The notes: a model not told the origin generated them from the sequence alone. A DNA stretch of 64,000 nucleotides from Pseudomonas monsensis (GCF_014268495.2 NZ_CP077087.1:5840501-5904500); one strand, 5' to 3'; counted from the first letter of the stretch, positions 53,077-62,874 are shown. Numbers and translations are program-made.

Positions 53077-54474
53077 CTAGGCTTCGCAAGCAGCCCCGGC
53101 CGGGTTGTTCACCAGGCGTTCGAGGGTGTCGCGATCCACTAATTCTTTGTCCAGTTTGATGTAAACAGCCGCTTCGTCAGCGACTATCACTGCATCTGTT
53201 ACCCCTACGAGGGCCTTGAGGCGCTCGACCAGACCCGCTTCACGGATCGCCTCGGGCGACAACGGCAAGCGCAGACTCGTCACGTAGGGAGGTTCGCGCA
53301 TGGTAACAGCAAAGGCCAGCCAGATGGCAGCCAGACCGGCACATCCAAGGAACACAACCGACAGACCGCCATGCTGAAACAGCCAGCCGCCAAGTATCCC
53401 GCCGAGTGCCGAACCCAGGAATTGGCTGGTGGAATACACGCCCATCGCCGTGCCCTTCCCGCCCGCCGGTGAAACCTTGCTGATCAGCGACGGCAATGAG
53501 GCCTCCAGCAGATTGAACGCGGTGAAAAACACCACCGTGCCGATCACCAGCGCCCGCAAGCTGTCACCGAACTGCCAGAAGAATAGCTCAGTGAGCATCA
53601 GCGTCATGACGGCGCCGAGCAAAACTCGTTTCATTTTGCGTTTCTTCTCGCCATAGATGATGAACGGGATCATGGCGAAGAACGAAATCAACAACGCGGT
53701 GAGGTAGACCCACCAGTGCTGTTCCTTGGGCAAACCGGCCTTTTCCACCAGCGCCAGCGGCAAGGCCACGAAGCTCGACATCAACATGGCATGTAACACA
53801 AAGATGCCCAGATCCAGGCGCAGCAGATCCGGATGCTTGAGCGTCGGCATCAACGCCTGCCGCGCAACGCCGGACTCACGATGCTGCAATGGCCCGGTGG
53901 ACTTCGGCACCACGAACAGGATGATGGCGATACCAATCAGGGCCATCGCCCCGGTGGCGAGGAACAAGCCCGAGAGCCCGAAAGCCCGGGTCAACAACGG
54001 CCCGACGACCATGGCCACGGCAAACGACAGACCGATGGTCATGCCGATCATGGCCATCGCCTTGGTGCGGTGCTGTTCGCGAGTGAGATCGGAGAGCAAA
54101 GCCATGACCGCCGCGGAAATCGCCCCGGCGCCTTGCAGGATGCGACCGGCGATCACGCCCCAGATCGAATCCGCCTGCGAGGCCAGCACACTGCCAAGGG
54201 CGAAGACGATCAAGCCCAGGTAAATGACGGGGCGCCGGCCAATACGGTCGGAAATGATCCCGAACGGAATCTGGAAAATCGCCTGGGTCAGGCCGTAAGC
54301 GCCGATGGCCAGCCCGATCAAGGCCGGGGTCGCGCCCGCCAGATCCATGCCATAGGTCGCCAGGACCGGCAACACCATGAACATGCCAAGCATACGGAAG
54401 GCGAACACCAGGGCCAGACCGCTCGCCGCGCGGGTCTCGCTACCACTCATGCGTTCGCTGTGGGGATCGTGCAT
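53077..54474 (-). CDS. MFS transporter with C-terminal cytoplasmic extension
   Basis: 465 residues, twelve membrane segments, starting ALVFAFRMLGMFMVLPVLATYG with the MFS loop GIISDRIGRRPVIYLG. The last ~75 residues (PEAIREAGLVERLKALVGVTDAVIVADEAAVYIKLDKELVDRDTL) are soluble and look like a small ferredoxin-like alpha/beta domain, common in the YnfM-type proteins that sit between ssb and uvrA in pseudomonads. The ATG has CGAGGT upstream. The substrate is unknown. It is transcribed toward ssb, 9 bp away. Confidence 0.88.
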   Translation of the reverse strand: MHDPHSERMSGSETRAASGLALVFAFRMLGMFMVLPVLATYGMDLAGATPALIGLAIGAYGLTQAIFQIPFGIISDRIGRRPVIYLGLIVFALGSVLASQADSIWGVIAGRILQGAGAISAAVMALLSDLTREQHRTKAMAMIGMTIGLSFAVAMVVGPLLTRAFGLSGLFLATGAMALIGIAIILFVVPKSTGPLQHRESGVARQALMPTLKHPDLLRLDLGIFVLHAMLMSSFVALPLALVEKAGLPKEQHWWVYLTALLISFFAMIPFIIYGEKKRKMKRVLLGAVMTLMLTELFFWQFGDSLRALVIGTVVFFTAFNLLEASLPSLISKVSPAGGKGTAMGVYSTSQFLGSALGGILGGWLFQHGGLSVVFLGCAGLAAIWLAFAVTMREPPYVTSLRLPLSPEAIREAGLVERLKALVGVTDAVIVADEAAVYIKLDKELVDRDTLERLVNNPAGAACEA

Positions 54475-54665
54475 GGAAAAACCTCGTGTGAACCGGCGGC
54501 GATTCTACCAGTCCCATCGAAAGACGGGGTATATCGCGACGCTTTGCCACGTATAGATGAAACTCTCTTCATGTAGAGCAAAAAACGCTTCGCTTGATAG
54601 TGTGCATCCATCCAGTATTTGCCCGTATACTCCTACGTTTTCGACGCCCGCCGAGCGAGGCCACT

Positions 54666-57500
54666 TTGGACAAGATCCTGATACGTGGGGCCCGTACCCA
54701 CAACCTGAAGAACATCGACCTGACCCTGCCACGGGACAAACTGATCGTCATCACCGGCCTGTCCGGATCCGGCAAATCGTCTCTGGCCTTCGACACGCTG
54801 TACGCCGAAGGTCAGCGCCGTTATGTCGAATCGCTGTCGGCCTACGCCCGTCAGTTCCTGTCGATGATGGAAAAACCCGACGTCGATACCATCGAAGGCC
54901 TGTCGCCGGCGATCTCCATCGAACAGAAGTCGACCTCGCACAACCCGCGCTCTACGGTCGGCACCATCACCGAAATCTACGACTACCTGCGTCTGCTGTA
55001 TGCACGCGTCGGTACGCCGCGCTGCCCCGATCACGATATTCCGCTGGAAGCACAGACCGTCAGCCAGATGGTCGACCTGGTGCTGGCCCAACCGGAAGGC
55101 AGCAAACTGATGTTGCTGGCGCCGGTGATCCGCGAACGCAAGGGCGAGCACTTGTCGGTGTTCGAGGAATTGCGCGCGCAGGGCTTCGTCCGCGCGCGGG
55201 TCAACGGCCGCATTTGCGAGCTTGATGAACTGCCGAAACTGGACAAGCAGAAGAAGCACTCAATCGACGTGATCGTCGACCGCTTCAAGGTCCGCGCCGA
55301 CCTGCAGCAACGTCTGGCCGAGTCATTCGAGACCGCGCTGAAACTGGCCGACGGCATTGCTCTGGTCGCGCCGATGGACGACGAGCCGGGCGAAGAGATG
55401 ATCTTCTCCGCACGCTTTGCCTGCCCGATCTGCGGCCATGCGATCAGCGAACTGGAACCCAAGCTGTTCTCCTTCAATAACCCGGCCGGCGCCTGCCCGA
55501 CCTGTGACGGTCTGGGCGTTAAGCAATTCTTCGACATCAAACGTCTGGTCAACGGCGACCTGACACTGGCCGAAGGGGCGATCCGCGGCTGGGACCGGCG
55601 CAACGTCTATTACTTCCAGATGCTCGGGTCACTGGCCTCGCACTATGGCTTCAGTCTGGAAGTACCGTTCAACGAACTGCCGGCCGACCAGCAGAAATTC
55701 ATCCTGCACGGCAGCGGTTCGCAAAACGTCGATTTCAAATACCTGAACGACCGCGGCGATATCGTCAAACGCTCGCACCCGTTCGAAGGCATCGTGCCGA
55801 ACCTCGAGCGCCGCTACCGCGAGACCGAGTCGGCCAGCGTGCGTGAAGAACTGGCCAAGTTCCTCAGCACCCAGGCTTGCCCGGACTGCCGTGGCACTCG
55901 CCTGCGCCGTGAGGCGCGGCACGTATGGGTAGGTGAGAAAACCCTGCCGGCGGTGACCAATCTGCCGATCGGCGATGCGTGCGAGTATTTCGGCGAGCTG
56001 AAGATGACCGGCCGCCGCGGCGAAATTGCCGACAAGATTCTCAAGGAGATTCGCGAGCGTCTGCAGTTTCTGGTCAACGTCGGCCTTGACTACCTGTCGC
56101 TCGATCGCAGTGCGGACACCCTGTCCGGCGGTGAGGCACAGCGGATTCGTCTGGCCAGCCAGATCGGTGCCGGTCTGGTCGGGGTGCTGTACATCCTCGA
56201 CGAGCCTTCCATCGGCCTGCACCAGCGCGACAATGATCGCTTGCTCGGCACCCTCAAGCACCTGCGCGATATCGGCAACACGGTGATTGTGGTCGAGCAC
56301 GACGAAGACGCCATTCGTCTGGCTGACTATGTCGTGGATATCGGCCCGGGTGCCGGCGTGCATGGTGGGCAGATCGTCGCCGAAGGTACGCCAGCCGAAG
56401 TCATGGCGCATCCTGACTCCCTGACCGGCAAGTACCTGTCCGGACGAGTGAAGATCGAAGTGCCCGCCAAACGCACACCGCGCAACAAGAAACTGACCCT
56501 GTCGCTCAAGGGCGCGCGCGGCAACAACCTGCGCAACGTCGACCTGGAAATCCCGATTGGTCTGCTGACGTGTGTGACCGGTGTGTCCGGCTCGGGCAAA
56601 TCAACCCTGATCAACAACACGCTGTTCCCGCTGAGCGCCACAGCACTCAATGGTGCGACCACGCTGGAAGCTGCCGCGCACGACAGCATCAAAGGCCTGG
56701 AACATCTCGACAAGGTGGTCGATATCGACCAGAGCCCGATCGGTCGTACGCCGCGTTCCAACCCGGCAACCTACACCGGCCTGTTCACTCCGATCCGCGA
56801 ACTGTTCGCCGGCGTGCCCGAGTCGCGCTCCCGTGGCTATGGTCCGGGGCGTTTCTCGTTCAACGTCAAGGGCGGGCGCTGTGAAGCGTGCCAGGGCGAT
56901 GGCCTGATCAAGGTGGAAATGCACTTCCTGCCGGACATCTACGTGCCGTGCGACGTGTGCAAGAGCAAGCGCTACAACCGCGAAACCCTTGAGATCAAAT
57001 ACAAGGGCAAGAGCATCCACGAAACGCTCGAAATGACCATCGAGGAAGCTCGGGAATTCTTCGACGCGGTACCCGCGCTGGCGCGCAAGCTGCAGACGCT
57101 GATGGATGTCGGCCTGTCGTACATCAAGCTCGGGCAGTCGGCGACAACGCTGTCGGGCGGTGAAGCGCAGCGGGTCAAGCTGTCACGCGAGCTGTCCAAG
57201 CGCGATACCGGCAAGACCTTGTATATCCTCGATGAGCCGACCACCGGCCTGCACTTCGCGGATATCCAGCAATTGCTCGACGTACTGCACCGCTTGCGCG
57301 ACCACGGCAACACCGTCGTGGTGATCGAACACAACCTCGACGTGATCAAGACCGCCGACTGGCTGGTCGACCTCGGGCCGGAGGGTGGCTCCAAAGGTGG
57401 ACAGATCATCGCCACCGGCACCCCGGAACAAGTGGCCGAGATGAAACAATCTCACACGGGGCATTACCTCAAGCCGTTGCTGATTCGCGATCGCGCTTAA
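54666..57500 (+). CDS. uvrA: UvrABC excinuclease subunit A
   Basis: 944 residues from a TTG at 54666 (GAGG 7 nt upstream), giving MDKILIRGARTHNLKNIDL, the standard UvrA start and length. It has two ABC modules: Walker A GLSGSGKSS and GVSGSGKST, signatures LSGGEAQRIRLASQIG and LSGGEAQRVKLSREL; zinc modules CPICGHAISELEPKLFSFNNPAGACPTCDGLG and CEACQGDGLIKVEMHFLPDIYVPCDVC. It recognises bulky DNA lesions and loads UvrB. I see no clear LexA box in its leader. Confidence 0.97.
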   Translation: MDKILIRGARTHNLKNIDLTLPRDKLIVITGLSGSGKSSLAFDTLYAEGQRRYVESLSAYARQFLSMMEKPDVDTIEGLSPAISIEQKSTSHNPRSTVGTITEIYDYLRLLYARVGTPRCPDHDIPLEAQTVSQMVDLVLAQPEGSKLMLLAPVIRERKGEHLSVFEELRAQGFVRARVNGRICELDELPKLDKQKKHSIDVIVDRFKVRADLQQRLAESFETALKLADGIALVAPMDDEPGEEMIFSARFACPICGHAISELEPKLFSFNNPAGACPTCDGLGVKQFFDIKRLVNGDLTLAEGAIRGWDRRNVYYFQMLGSLASHYGFSLEVPFNELPADQQKFILHGSGSQNVDFKYLNDRGDIVKRSHPFEGIVPNLERRYRETESASVREELAKFLSTQACPDCRGTRLRREARHVWVGEKTLPAVTNLPIGDACEYFGELKMTGRRGEIADKILKEIRERLQFLVNVGLDYLSLDRSADTLSGGEAQRIRLASQIGAGLVGVLYILDEPSIGLHQRDNDRLLGTLKHLRDIGNTVIVVEHDEDAIRLADYVVDIGPGAGVHGGQIVAEGTPAEVMAHPDSLTGKYLSGRVKIEVPAKRTPRNKKLTLSLKGARGNNLRNVDLEIPIGLLTCVTGVSGSGKSTLINNTLFPLSATALNGATTLEAAAHDSIKGLEHLDKVVDIDQSPIGRTPRSNPATYTGLFTPIRELFAGVPESRSRGYGPGRFSFNVKGGRCEACQGDGLIKVEMHFLPDIYVPCDVCKSKRYNRETLEIKYKGKSIHETLEMTIEEAREFFDAVPALARKLQTLMDVGLSYIKLGQSATTLSGGEAQRVKLSRELSKRDTGKTLYILDEPTTGLHFADIQQLLDVLHRLRDHGNTVVVIEHNLDVIKTADWLVDLGPEGGSKGGQIIATGTPEQVAEMKQSHTGHYLKPLLIRDRA

Positions 57501-57512
57501 ACGCCGGGCATG

Positions 57513-57552
57513 AAAAAGCCCCTGTCACCGCAACAGTGACAGGGGCTTTTTT
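57513..57552. terminator. Bidirectional Rho-independent terminator between uvrA and ftnA
   Basis: AAAAAGCCCCTGTCAC and GTGACAGGGGCTTTTTT form a 16-bp stem with A/T tracts. Confidence 0.9.
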
Positions 57553-57564
57553 GTATAAGGGCAA

Positions 57565-58029
57565 TCAGGTGTGAGATTGCAGGTAGTTCTCGAGACCAAT
57601 CAGCTTGATCAGGCCCAACTGCTTTTCCAGCCAGTAGGTGTGATCTTCTTCGGTATCGTTGAGCTGAACCCGCAGGATCTCGCGGCTGACGTAGTCTTTG
57701 TGCTGTTCGCACAACTCAATGCCTTTGCACAGTGCGGCACGGACTTTGTACTCGAGACGCAGATCGGCTTCGAGCATCTCCGGCACGGTGCTGCCGACAT
57801 CCAGATCATCCGGACGCATGCGCGGCGTGCCTTCGAGCATCAGAATCCGGCGCATCAGCGCGTCAGCGTGACCCGCTTCTTCTTCCATCTCGTGATTGAT
57901 TCGTTCGTAGAGCTTGGTGAAACCCCAGTCCTCATACATGCGCGAGTGAACAAAATATTGGTCACGCGCGGCCAGCTCGCCGGTCAGCAACGTGTTGAGG
58001 TAATCGATAACGTCTGGGTGGCCTTGCAT
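57565..58029 (-). CDS. ftnA: Ferritin of bacterioferritin type, FtnA/BfrA-like
   Basis: 154 residues from the ATG at 58029 (AGGGAG upstream). The ferroxidase ligands are present: Glu18, Glu51 and His54 (EEAGHAD), Glu94, Glu127 and His130 (NDTEEDHTYW). Position 52, the heme-ligand Met of true bacterioferritin, is Ala, so it likely lacks heme, as in P. aeruginosa FtnA (PA4235, formerly BfrA). It stores iron and lies next to katA, which needs heme iron. Confidence 0.93.
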   Translation of the reverse strand: MQGHPDVIDYLNTLLTGELAARDQYFVHSRMYEDWGFTKLYERINHEMEEEAGHADALMRRILMLEGTPRMRPDDLDVGSTVPEMLEADLRLEYKVRAALCKGIELCEQHKDYVSREILRVQLNDTEEDHTYWLEKQLGLIKLIGLENYLQSHT

Positions 58030-58143
58030 CGCCCTACATCTCCCTACATGAAAGGTCTGTAGTTTGAACCAAGCCGACTGGAAGGTCACTCTTTCCGCGC
58101 AATAAAAGTGAAGAAATTCTGAGAAAAGCAGCCTAAATAACGC

Positions 58144-58169
58144 AAAAACCGCCCTCAATGAGGGCGGTT
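58144..58169 (-). terminator. Rho-independent terminator downstream of katA
   Basis: ACCGCCCTC-AAT-GAGGGCGGT stem; on the minus strand it is followed by TTTT. Located 12 bp after the katA stop. Confidence 0.85.
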
Positions 58170-58180
58170 CTGCTTCTCGT

Positions 58181-59635
58181 TTAGACTTCGTTAAGCTGTA
58201 CATCCAGCAGCTTTGCGATTGCTTCTCCATACGCTGGATCGGCTTTGTAGAAATGCTGCAGTTGGCGGTCAACCACATCGGGTGTAACACCGCTCATGGC
58301 GCCGGCGATATTGCTGACCAACAAGGCCTTTTGCTCGTCACTCATCAGTCGGAACAACGCACCGGCGTGGCTGTAGTAATCGGTGTCTTCGCGATGATCG
58401 TAGCGATCGGCAGCACCACTCAAAGCCAATGCCGGCTCCGCATAGCGTGGTGCCTGTTTTGGCGATTCGATGTAGCTGTTCGGCTCATAGTTGGGCGCTG
58501 CTCCACCATTGCTGCCAAAGGCCATTGAGCCATCACGCTGGTAAGTGTTGACCGGGCTACGTGGCGCGTTTACCGGCAATTGCTGGTGATTGGTGCCAAC
58601 ACGGTAGCGATGGGCATCAGCGTAGGCGAAGACACGGCCTTGCAGCATGCGATCCGGCGACAGCCCGACACCCGGCACCATATTGCTCGGCCCAAACGCA
58701 GCTTGCTCCACTTCAGCAAAATAGTTGAGCGGGTTGCGGTTCAACTCCAGCTCACCGACTTCGATCAGCGGGAACTCCTTCTGCGACCAGGTCTTGGTCA
58801 CGTCGAACGGGTTCTCGTAATGCGCTGCAGCCTGCGCCTCGGTCATGATCTGGATGCATACGCGCCATTTCGGGAACTCGCCGCGCTCGATCGCTTCGAA
58901 CAGGTCACGCTGCGCGTAGTCCGGATCAGTACCGGCCAGGCGTGCGGCGTCTGCCGGGGCGAGGTTCTTGATCCCTTGCTTGGTTTTGTAGTGCCATTTC
59001 ACCCAGTGACGCTCGCCTTGAGCGTTGATCAGGCTGTACGTGTGGCTGCCGAAGCCGTGCATATGACGATAACCGTCTGGAATGCCGCGGTCAGAGAACA
59101 GAATCGTGACCTGGTGCAGCGCCTCCGGGGAATGTGACCAGAAATCCCACATCATCTGCGCGCTTTTCAGGTTGCTCTGCGGCAGACGTTTTTGGGTGTG
59201 GATAAAGTCTGGAAATTTCAGCGGATCACGGATGAAAAATACCGGCGTGTTGTTGCCGACGATGTCCCAGTTGCCTTCTTCGGTGTAGAACTTCAGCGCA
59301 AAGCCACGAGGGTCGCGCTCGGTATCAGCCGAGCCGCGCTCGCCGCCGACAGTCGAGAATCGCAGGAAAGTCGGGGTTTGTTTGCCTACCGATTCAAACA
59401 ACTTGGCGCTGGTGTACTCGGTGATGTCACGCGTGACGGTGAACGTGCCGTAAGCGCCCGAACCTTTGGCGTGTACCCGACGCTCAGGAATGTTTTCACG
59501 GTTGAAGTGGGCAAGCTTCTCGATCAGATGAAAATCGTCGAGCAGCAGCGGGCCTCTAGGGCCGGCGGAGCGAGAATTCTGGTTATCAGCGACAGGTGCG
59601 CCACTGGCGGTCGTAAGCGTTTTGTTCTGGCTCAT
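58181..59635 (-). CDS. katA: Catalase KatA (monofunctional heme catalase)
   Basis: 484 residues, a small-subunit clade-3 catalase: LLLDDFHLIEKLAHFNRENIPERRVHAKGSGAYGTF (distal His), FSTVGGERGSADTERDPRGFALKFYT, NNTPVFFIRDPLKFPDFIHTQKR, and proximal Tyr in RVFAYADAHRYRVG. It converts H2O2 to water and oxygen. Gene order rplQ-katA-ftnA matches the P. aeruginosa major catalase. It is followed by a terminator. Confidence 0.96.
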   Translation of the reverse strand: MSQNKTLTTASGAPVADNQNSRSAGPRGPLLLDDFHLIEKLAHFNRENIPERRVHAKGSGAYGTFTVTRDITEYTSAKLFESVGKQTPTFLRFSTVGGERGSADTERDPRGFALKFYTEEGNWDIVGNNTPVFFIRDPLKFPDFIHTQKRLPQSNLKSAQMMWDFWSHSPEALHQVTILFSDRGIPDGYRHMHGFGSHTYSLINAQGERHWVKWHYKTKQGIKNLAPADAARLAGTDPDYAQRDLFEAIERGEFPKWRVCIQIMTEAQAAAHYENPFDVTKTWSQKEFPLIEVGELELNRNPLNYFAEVEQAAFGPSNMVPGVGLSPDRMLQGRVFAYADAHRYRVGTNHQQLPVNAPRSPVNTYQRDGSMAFGSNGGAAPNYEPNSYIESPKQAPRYAEPALALSGAADRYDHREDTDYYSHAGALFRLMSDEQKALLVSNIAGAMSGVTPDVVDRQLQHFYKADPAYGEAIAKLLDVQLNEV

Positions 59636-59740
59636 ACGGTCTTCTTCCTCTGTCAGTCTTGGAACTGCCGGCTACTCGGCTTGGCGGGAAGTATTGATCA
59701 TCCATGTGACAGCCACAAATTCATTAACTTGCAGGCATCA

Positions 59741-59755
59741 ATAGATAATTACTAA
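59741..59755. promoter_or_regulatory. Weak OxyR-like half-site upstream of katA
   Basis: ATAGATAATTACTAA resembles one ATAGnTnnnAnCTAT half, with two mismatches, about 105-120 bp upstream of the katA start. The expected second half at 7 nt spacing is not present. Speculative. Confidence 0.25.
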
Positions 59756-59830
59756 TTATATTTCCCAGCACATAGTGACAACAGAACAATGTCGGAAGCT
59801 TGTACGAACCGCTCATTTTCTTGCAGGCAC

Positions 59831-59857
59831 AAAAAACCGGGCACTAGGCCCGGTTCT
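59831..59857 (-). terminator. Rho-independent terminator downstream of rplQ
   Basis: ACCGGGC-ACTA-GGCCCGGT type hairpin with AAAAAA on the plus side (T-run on the transcript), 19 bp after the rplQ stop. It ends the alpha operon. Confidence 0.88.
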
Positions 59858-59875
59858 TCGTTTCAGACTGACGTC

Positions 59876-60262
59876 TTACTCGGCGGATACAGCTTCGCCA
59901 GCAGTAGCACGATCAACCAACTCGACGTACGCCATAGGCGCGTTGTCGCCAGCGCGGAAACCGCACTTGAGGATGCGCAGGTAGCCACCCTCACGGGTAG
60001 CGTAACGCTTGCCCAGGTCGTTGAAGAGCTTACCAACTATAGCTTTCGAACGAGTACGGTCGAAAGCCAGACGGCGGTTAGCCAGGCTGTCTGTCTTGGC
60101 CAGAGTGATCAGCGGCTCGGCAACGCGGCGCAGTTCTTTGGCTTTTGGCAGAGTAGTTTTGATCAGCTCGTGCTCGAACAGCGACACCGCCATGTTTTGG
60201 AACATGGCCTTGCGGTGCGAGCTGGTGCGGCTCAGGTGACGCCCACTTTTACGATGACGCAT
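59876..60262 (-). CDS. rplQ: 50S ribosomal protein L17
   Basis: 128 residues starting [56 protein letters not shown], the L17 signature. Last gene of the alpha operon, 42 bp after rpoA and followed by a terminator. Confidence 0.98.
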
Positions 60263-60304
60263 GGTTCATTCCTTACCAAACACTACGTTCGGTGATTACG
60301 ACGA

Positions 60305-61306
60305 TCAGGCAGTCGCCTTGTCGTCCTTCTTAAGACTTGCAGGCGGCCAGTTGTCGAGGCGCATGCCGAGGGACAGACCGCGGGAGGCCAGAACGTCCTT
60401 GATTTCAGTCAAGGATTTCTTGCCCAGGTTCGGAGTCTTCAACAGCTCTACTTCGGTACGCTGAATCAGGTCGCCGATGTAGTAGATGTTTTCCGCCTTA
60501 AGGCAGTTAGCCGAACGTACAGTCAGTTCCAGATCGTCAACCGGGCGAAGCAGGATCGGATCGATCTCGTCTTCCTGCTCGACAACCACTGGCTCACTGT
60601 CACCTTTGAGGTCGACGAACGCAGCCAACTGCTGTTGCAGGATGGTTGCAGCGCGGCGGATAGCCTCTTCAGGATCCAGAGTACCGTTGGTTTCCAGATC
60701 AATAACCAGCTTGTCCAGGTTGGTACGCTGCTCGACACGGGCGTTTTCCACCACGTATGCGATACGGCGAACCGGGCTGAACGAAGAGTCGAGCTGCAAG
60801 CGACCGATGCTGCGGCTTTCGTCTTCATCGCTCTGACGCGAGTCGGCTGGTTCATAACCACGACCACGAGCTACGGTGAGCTTCATGTTCAGGGCGCCGT
60901 TAGACGCCAGGTTAGCGATTACGTGATCGGGATTAACGATCTCGACATCATGATCCAGCTGAATATCGGCAGCGGTAACCACCCCCGAACCCTTCTTCGA
61001 CAAGGTCAGCGTAACTTCGTCACGACCGTGCAGCTTGATGGCCAGACCTTTAAGGTTCAACAGGATTTCAATTACGTCTTCCTGTACACCTTCGATGGCG
61101 CTGTACTCGTGGAGCACACCGTCAATCTCGGCCTCGACTACTGCGCAGCCGGGCATTGAGGACAACAGGATGCGGCGCAGCGCGTTGCCCAGGGTGTGGC
61201 CAAAACCACGCTCGAGAGGCTCGAGAGTGATCTTGGCGCGGGTTGGACTGACAACCTGCACATCAATGTGGCGGGGTGTCAGGAACTCATTTACCGAAAT
61301 CTGCAT
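60305..61306 (-). CDS. rpoA: RNA polymerase alpha subunit
   Basis: 333 residues: N-terminal dimerisation domain (PLERGFGHTLGNALRRILLSSMPG), linker after EEDEIDPILLRPVDDLELT, and the C-terminal DNA-binding alphaCTD (RSANCLKAENIYYIGDLIQRTEVELLKTPNLGKKSLTEIKDVLASRGLSLG). Located between rpsD and rplQ in the conserved alpha operon. Confidence 0.99.
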   Translation of the reverse strand: MQISVNEFLTPRHIDVQVVSPTRAKITLEPLERGFGHTLGNALRRILLSSMPGCAVVEAEIDGVLHEYSAIEGVQEDVIEILLNLKGLAIKLHGRDEVTLTLSKKGSGVVTAADIQLDHDVEIVNPDHVIANLASNGALNMKLTVARGRGYEPADSRQSDEDESRSIGRLQLDSSFSPVRRIAYVVENARVEQRTNLDKLVIDLETNGTLDPEEAIRRAATILQQQLAAFVDLKGDSEPVVVEQEDEIDPILLRPVDDLELTVRSANCLKAENIYYIGDLIQRTEVELLKTPNLGKKSLTEIKDVLASRGLSLGMRLDNWPPASLKKDDKATA

Positions 61307-61328
61307 GGATGCACCTATTTTCTAGCCC

Positions 61329-61949
61329 TTACTTGGAGTAGAGCTCGACAATCAGGCTTTCGTTGATGTCGGCGGACAGATCACTGCGAGCAGGAACGTT
61401 CTTGAAAACGCCCGACTTCTTCTCAGTGTCTACTTCTACCCATTCTACGCGGCCACGTTGGGCACACAGATCGAGAGCTTGGACAATGCGAAGTTGGTTT
61501 TTTGCTTTCTCGCGAACTGCAACCACGTCACCAGCACGAACCTGATACGACGGAACGTTTACGGTCTGACCGTTAACGCTGATCGACTTGTGCGATACCA
61601 GCTGGCGGGATTCGGCACGAGTCGAACCAAAGCCCATACGGTATACGACGTTGTCCAGACGGCATTCGAGCAGTTGCAGCAGGTTTTCACCGGTTGCACC
61701 TTTCTTGCCAGCAGCTTCTTTGTAGTAGCCGCTGAACTGACGCTCGAGAACGCCGTAGATACGACGGACCTTCTGCTTTTCACGCAGTTGGGTGCCGTAA
61801 TCGGACTGGCGACCGCGGCGTTGGCCGTGGATACCAGGTGCTGCTTCAATGTTGCACTTCGATTCGATCGCGCGCACGCCGCTCTTCAGGAAGAGATCGG
61901 TGCCTTCGCGACGAGCGAGTTTGCATTTTGGACCAATGTAACGAGCCAT
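61329..61949 (-). CDS. rpsD: 30S ribosomal protein S4
   Basis: 206 residues: MARYIGPKCKLARREGTDLFLK, RQSDYGTQLREKQKVRRIYGVLERQFSGYY and the S4 RNA-binding domain LDNVVYRMGFGSTRAESRQLVSHKSISVNGQTVN. It primes 30S assembly and, in E. coli, autoregulates the alpha operon at the rpsM leader. Confidence 0.98.
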   Translation of the reverse strand: MARYIGPKCKLARREGTDLFLKSGVRAIESKCNIEAAPGIHGQRRGRQSDYGTQLREKQKVRRIYGVLERQFSGYYKEAAGKKGATGENLLQLLECRLDNVVYRMGFGSTRAESRQLVSHKSISVNGQTVNVPSYQVRAGDVVAVREKAKNQLRIVQALDLCAQRGRVEWVEVDTEKKSGVFKNVPARSDLSADINESLIVELYSK

Positions 61950-61967
61950 TCTTTACAATCTCCTGGA

Positions 61968-62357
61968 TTACACGCGGCGCTTCTTCGGCGGACGGCACCC
62001 GTTGTGCGGGATTGGCGTCACGTCGGTGATGCTGGCGATCTTGTAGCCACAGCCGTTCAAAGCGCGGACTGCGGATTCACGACCTGGACCTGGACCCTTG
62101 ACGTTAACGTCGAGGTTTTTCAGGCCATATTCCAGCGCAGCTTGACCAGCACGCTCAGCAGCTACTTGAGCAGCGAACGGGGTGGACTTGCGGGAACCGC
62201 GGAAACCCGAACCACCGGAGGTAGCCCAGGAAAGAGCGTTACCTTGACGGTCGGTAATGGTCACGATGGTGTTGTTAAAAGATGCATGGATGTGGGCGAT
62301 GCCATCAACCACTGTCTTTTTAACTTTTTTACGAGGACGAGCAGCAGGTTTTGCCAT
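61968..62357 (-). CDS. rpsK: 30S ribosomal protein S11
   Basis: 129 residues, basic N-terminus MAKPAARPRKKVKKTVVDGIAHIHASFNNTIVTITDRQGNALSWATSGGSGFRGSRKSTPFAAQ and C-terminus IPHNGCRPPKKRRV, both diagnostic. 18 bp before rpsD in the alpha operon. Confidence 0.98.
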   Translation of the reverse strand: MAKPAARPRKKVKKTVVDGIAHIHASFNNTIVTITDRQGNALSWATSGGSGFRGSRKSTPFAAQVAAERAGQAALEYGLKNLDVNVKGPGPGRESAVRALNGCGYKIASITDVTPIPHNGCRPPKKRRV

Positions 62358-62387
62358 GATTAAATTCCTGTCGATTCGCTGGGGCGA

Positions 62388-62744
62388 TTACTTGCGGATC
62401 GGCTTACGCGGACCTTTACGGGTACGCGCGTTGGTCTTGGTACGCTGACCGCGTACTGGAAGACCACGACGATGACGCAGACCGCGATAGCAACCGAGGT
62501 CCATCAAGCGCTTGATTTTCATGTTGATTTCGCGACGCAGGTCACCTTCAGTGGTGAACTTCGCCACTTCGCCACGCAGCTGTTCAATTTGCTCGTCGCT
62601 CAGATCTTTGATCTTTGCTGCTGGGTTTACCCCAGTCACTGCACAGATCTTCTGCGCAGTAGTGCGACCAACACCATAGATGTAGGTCAGCGAGATAACA
62701 GTATGCTTGTTATCTGGAATGTTAACGCCTGCAATACGGGCCAT
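62388..62744 (-). CDS. rpsM: 30S ribosomal protein S13
   Basis: 118 residues: MARIAGVNIPDNKHTVISLTYIYGVGRTTAQKICAVTGV, GCYRGLRHRRGLPVRGQRTKTNARTRKGPRKPIRK. Follows rpmJ after a 130-bp gap containing a stem-loop. Confidence 0.98.
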   Translation of the reverse strand: MARIAGVNIPDNKHTVISLTYIYGVGRTTAQKICAVTGVNPAAKIKDLSDEQIEQLRGEVAKFTTEGDLRREINMKIKRLMDLGCYRGLRHRRGLPVRGQRTKTNARTRKGPRKPIRK

Positions 62745-62832
62745 TCAGTGGGACTCCAATTGACAGCTACCTACGCCCCGGAAGCCAAGAAATAGGGCGC
62801 GAGATAATATCGCTGTAATAACAAATAATCAA

Positions 62833-62856
62833 CCCGGTAGCGCACTAGCTACCGGG
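62833..62856 (-). terminator. Stem-loop between rpmJ and rpsM
   Basis: CCCGGTAGC-GCACTA-GCTACCGGG, a 9-bp perfect stem. On the transcript it is followed by TTGATTATTTG, a weak T-rich tract, so it may be an attenuator or partial terminator separating secY-rpmJ from the alpha operon. It could also be part of the S4-type leader control. Confidence 0.6.
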
Positions 62857-62874
62857 CTTGAAGCACAATCACAC

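Noticed and set aside
54475..54665. Possible LexA box between the MFS gene and uvrA
   Set aside because: No CTGT-N8-ACAG-type match found by eye; only a TATACT that could be a -10 and a short ATGAA-N6-TTCAT dyad.
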